NCBI GenBank assembly: GCA_012838875.1
Contig: DUOL01000047.1
Location: 1 to 15,783 of the forward strand
DNA: 15,783 nucleotides
Source of the DNA: Bacteroidales bacterium
GTDB taxonomy: Bacteria; Bacteroidota; Bacteroidia; Bacteroidales; WCHB1-69
Direction of reading: 5' to 3'
Below the pieces are notes generated by a model. It ran no database searches, was not told where the DNA came from, and saw only the letters and a list, made by a program, of their open reading frames with translations. Numbering within the stretch: the stretch's first letter is position 1; the number at the start of each line of letters is the position of its first letter. Below, in pieces: positions 13,999 to 15,783 of this stretch. A program made the translations under genes and the position numbers.

Positions 13999-14547
13999 CT
14001 ATTTTTCAATAGAAATTTTCATTGCCACGCTTTTTTGTCCTATGATTCTATGTCCGTCCCCAGCCACGCCATACGCCAAATGAGAGGGTATCACTAAATT
14101 TGCCTTTCCACCGGGCTTTAGCAGTTTCACCGCTTCGTGTAATCCTGTTATTTCTGACGATTTATCAACAACAAAAACCTTTTTCCCATCATTTTTGGAA
14201 TCATAAACGACTTCCCCATCTAACAAAAAAAGTTGAAAATTGAGCGTAACCTCGTCTCCCTCTTTTAAAAAATCCCCTTCTCCTACATCAAGAATTTCTA
14301 TTCTTAATCCTGAGCCCGTTTCTTCCATTGTCCATTGATAGCGTTTAATGAAGAGTTCTATTTCCTCAGCTTCTCTTCTTACGATTATCTTATTTGCTTC
14401 CAGAAAAGGGTCTATTTTCTCATGGTTCTCCGTTTTCCCCGCACTTTTCATTTTTCCTGTTACACCTTTTTCACCGCAGGCAAAAAAAAGAGCAAAAAGT
14501 GCAATAAGAATGGAAATTCTCCCGATTTTTCTCATTTTTGACTCCAT
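13999..14547 (-). CDS. GldI-like FKBP lipoprotein
   Basis: This 182-residue lipoprotein has lipobox FFAC (Cys24) and one FKBP domain (about 78-182). The pattern VDKSSEITGLHEAVKLLKPGGK then IPSHLAYGVAGDGHRI closely resembles GldI, the FKBP lipoprotein needed for gliding and T9SS function in flavobacteria. Several FKBP active-site positions differ from the classical ones: Phe104 for the first Tyr, Tyr115-Asp116 for Phe-Asp, Leu136 for Trp, Met176 for the last Phe; Tyr159 is kept. Isomerase activity is therefore uncertain and a chaperone-like role is possible. Its ATG shares a base with the stop of the upstream nrnA gene (TAATG), implying translational coupling. An alternative start at 14535 is possible but would lose that overlap. 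A gldI symbol is withheld because gliding is not shown. Confidence 0.85.
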   Translation of the reverse strand: MESKMRKIGRISILIALFALFFACGEKGVTGKMKSAGKTENHEKIDPFLEANKIIVRREAEEIELFIKRYQWTMEETGSGLRIEILDVGEGDFLKEGDEVTLNFQLFLLDGEVVYDSKNDGKKVFVVDKSSEITGLHEAVKLLKPGGKANLVIPSHLAYGVAGDGHRIIGQKSVAMKISIEK

Positions 14548-15632
14548 TAAGAATTTAACTCCTCTGCGTATAACGGAAGAAGTTGATTAAAATAGGCAAT
14601 TGTATTCTCTAAAGAGTCCTCATAATAAGCGGCGGAAGCGTTACGGTGTCCACCACCTCCGAAATGTTTTTTGGCAAAATTATTGACATTAAAATTCCCT
14701 TTTGAACGAAAAGAGATTCGCACACGATTGTCGCGTTCAATAAAAAATGCGGTAAACTTCACTATTTTCATTGAGAGACCGTAGTTAACAAAACCTTCCG
14801 TATCACCACGCTTATAGTTACACTGTAACATATCCTTCTTTGTTAAGTACATATAGGAAGTAGCAAACTCGGGCAATACCGTCAATCGTTTACATAGAAG
14901 CAATCCTAACAGTTTGATACGTGCTATTGAATAATTATCATAAACATTCCGATGGATTTTCTCGCCGTCAACTTTCAACTTCATCAATTCGGCTAAAATC
15001 AAAAAGGTATTCGGGTTATTGCACATATAGCTAAAAGAGCCTGTATCTGTCATTATACCAACATAGATACACTCAGCGATTTCAAGCGTTAACTCTTCTT
15101 TTTTATTAAGATATTTAAAGAGAAAATTGTAAATCAGTTCGCAGGTAGAGCTTGTTTTTGTAGATGAGTAGATAATATCACAATCAATATTGGGTTCCGG
15201 ATGATGGTCAATCAATATTTTAAAGGCTGTAGCTTCATCAAGAATTTTTTCAAGTTCAGCGCCACTGCGGTGGGTAGCATTCATATCCACAAAAAAGAGC
15301 AAATCAGCCTTTTTAATTATTGAATCAGCTTTTTTAAAATTATTTTGAGCAATAATAATAGTATTGTAAGCAGGCATCCACTCCAGAAACTCAGGAATAT
15401 CATTAGGTAATATTATATTAACCTGAATCTTACGATTTGCAAAAAAATGATATAGTGCTAACGACGCTCCTACTGCATCGCCGTCCGGGTTATAATGTGA
15501 TACAATAACCACCTGCTTTGCTCTTGCAATTGCTTGTTCGGCTTTTTCAATATTTTCCGTTGTCAAGATATCTTTTTTTTTAAACAAAATGCAAAAATAC
15601 AAAATTAATATTATTAAAAGGGTAAATATCAT
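14547..15632 (-). CDS. nrnA: DHH-family phosphoesterase (NrnA-type oligoribonuclease/pAp phosphatase)
   Basis: This protein degrades short RNA oligonucleotides and/or 3'-phosphoadenosine 5'-phosphate using Mn ions, as known for NrnA. Counting 361 residues from the ATG at 15632, the DHH motifs are SHYNPDGDAVG (His46, Asp50, Asp52), FFVDMNATHRSG (Asp116), LIDHHPEP (Asp142-His143-His144) and IMTDTGSF (Asp196). The DHHA1 substrate-binding motif is GGGGHRNAS (325-333). The N-terminus is in doubt: the first 20 residues are hydrophobic, which is unusual for a cytoplasmic enzyme. A perfect -7 box (15592-15599) lies inside this segment, followed by an in-frame TTG at 15566 that would give a standard protein of about 339 residues. 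The GldI-like gene follows with a TAATG overlap. The upstream side is bounded by a GC-rich repeat. Confidence 0.9.
   Translation of the reverse strand: MIFTLLIILILYFCILFKKKDILTTENIEKAEQAIARAKQVVIVSHYNPDGDAVGASLALYHFFANRKIQVNIILPNDIPEFLEWMPAYNTIIIAQNNFKKADSIIKKADLLFFVDMNATHRSGAELEKILDEATAFKILIDHHPEPNIDCDIIYSSTKTSSTCELIYNFLFKYLNKKEELTLEIAECIYVGIMTDTGSFSYMCNNPNTFLILAELMKLKVDGEKIHRNVYDNYSIARIKLLGLLLCKRLTVLPEFATSYMYLTKKDMLQCNYKRGDTEGFVNYGLSMKIVKFTAFFIERDNRVRISFRSKGNFNVNNFAKKHFGGGGHRNASAAYYEDSLENTIAYFNQLLPLYAEELNS
15592..15599 (-). promoter_or_regulatory. Candidate -7 box (TATTTTTG) near the nrnA start
   Basis: On the minus strand TATTTTTG followed by C is a perfect -7 match but lies inside the first codons of the ATG-initiated reading frame. 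No good TTTG is found 19-21 bases upstream. If used, the start codon would be the in-frame TTG at 15566. Confidence 0.3.
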
Positions 15633-15679
15633 TTCCACGAAATTAGTTTTCCACTTTCCGCTCTCCGCTTTACTTTCAG

Positions 15680-15783
15680 CTTGGGTTGCGTGAGGCGCTT
15701 AGGTGGAAAGCCCGCAAGGGCGGAAGCCGCTGGGGACGCAGCGGCAAAAAAGCGAGCTTGTAAGCTCTTTTTGCCGCCTTGCG
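15680..15783 (-). repeat. GC-rich intergenic repeat, copy C (cut by the window end)
   Basis: Reverse-oriented copy of the 12807-12972 element. Its flank CTTGGGTT (15680-15687) is shared with copy A, then GCGTGAGG begins the element proper at 15688. The reverse complement of 15701-15777 matches copy B with four differences in 77 bases. It contains the full 37-base core palindrome (15741-15777). The final 22 bases are identical to 95-116 of copy A, so the element very likely continues past the window edge. Confidence 0.85.

Noticed and set aside
13944..14009. A 22-residue N-terminal extension of the second FKBP lipoprotein
   Set aside because: It would overlap the upstream gene and place extra residues before a complete lipoprotein signal.

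Overview
The window looks like chromosomal DNA of an AT-rich member of the Bacteroidota, probably Bacteroidales or a relative. The evidence is an outer-membrane receptor of the OMP_b-brl_3 type, a DUF4837 lipoprotein, CHU_C/type IX secretion (T9SS)-style C-terminal domains, a GldI-like lipoprotein, and several promoters of the Bacteroidota form TTTG-N19..21-TAnnTTTG. No tRNA, rRNA, CRISPR array, transposase or phage gene was seen.

Layout. Left block, minus strand (214-6393), in transcription order: aspartate-semialdehyde dehydrogenase (asd), a DUF4837 lipoprotein, an ECF sigma factor, a membrane protein with an anti-sigma-like N-terminus and a CHU_C domain, and a TonB-dependent-receptor-type outer-membrane protein. 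Middle block, plus strand (6512-12716): a secreted lamin-tail-domain protein, a predicted 40-residue membrane protein coupled to yigZ, a tandem universal stress protein, and a C69 dipeptidase ending in a clear intrinsic terminator. Right block, minus strand (13041-15632), in transcription order: a DHH phosphoesterase of the NrnA type, a GldI-like FKBP lipoprotein, and a second FKBP lipoprotein with an intact prolyl-isomerase site.

How the genes may work together. The sigma factor, the CHU_C membrane protein and the receptor look like one cell-surface signalling unit. The sigma gene is preceded by a sequence very close to the classical ECF (sigma-E) promoter, which suggests autoregulation, and a weaker copy lies before the receptor gene. 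A T9SS-type domain on the presumed periplasmic side of an anti-sigma-like protein suggests monitoring of the envelope or of secretion; this is inference. The two FKBP lipoproteins would assist folding of envelope proteins.

The most unusual DNA feature is a GC-rich intergenic repeat present three times: 83-184, 12807-12972 and 15680 to the window end. The middle copy looks complete and carries a long central palindrome with A-tract/hairpin/T-tract geometry in both directions. The first copy looks like an internal-deletion derivative, and the third is cut by the window edge. Positions 12717-13040 form the only gene-free stretch over 300 bases; it holds the dipeptidase terminator and the complete repeat. 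Positions 1-82 are AT-rich and show no recognisable gene.
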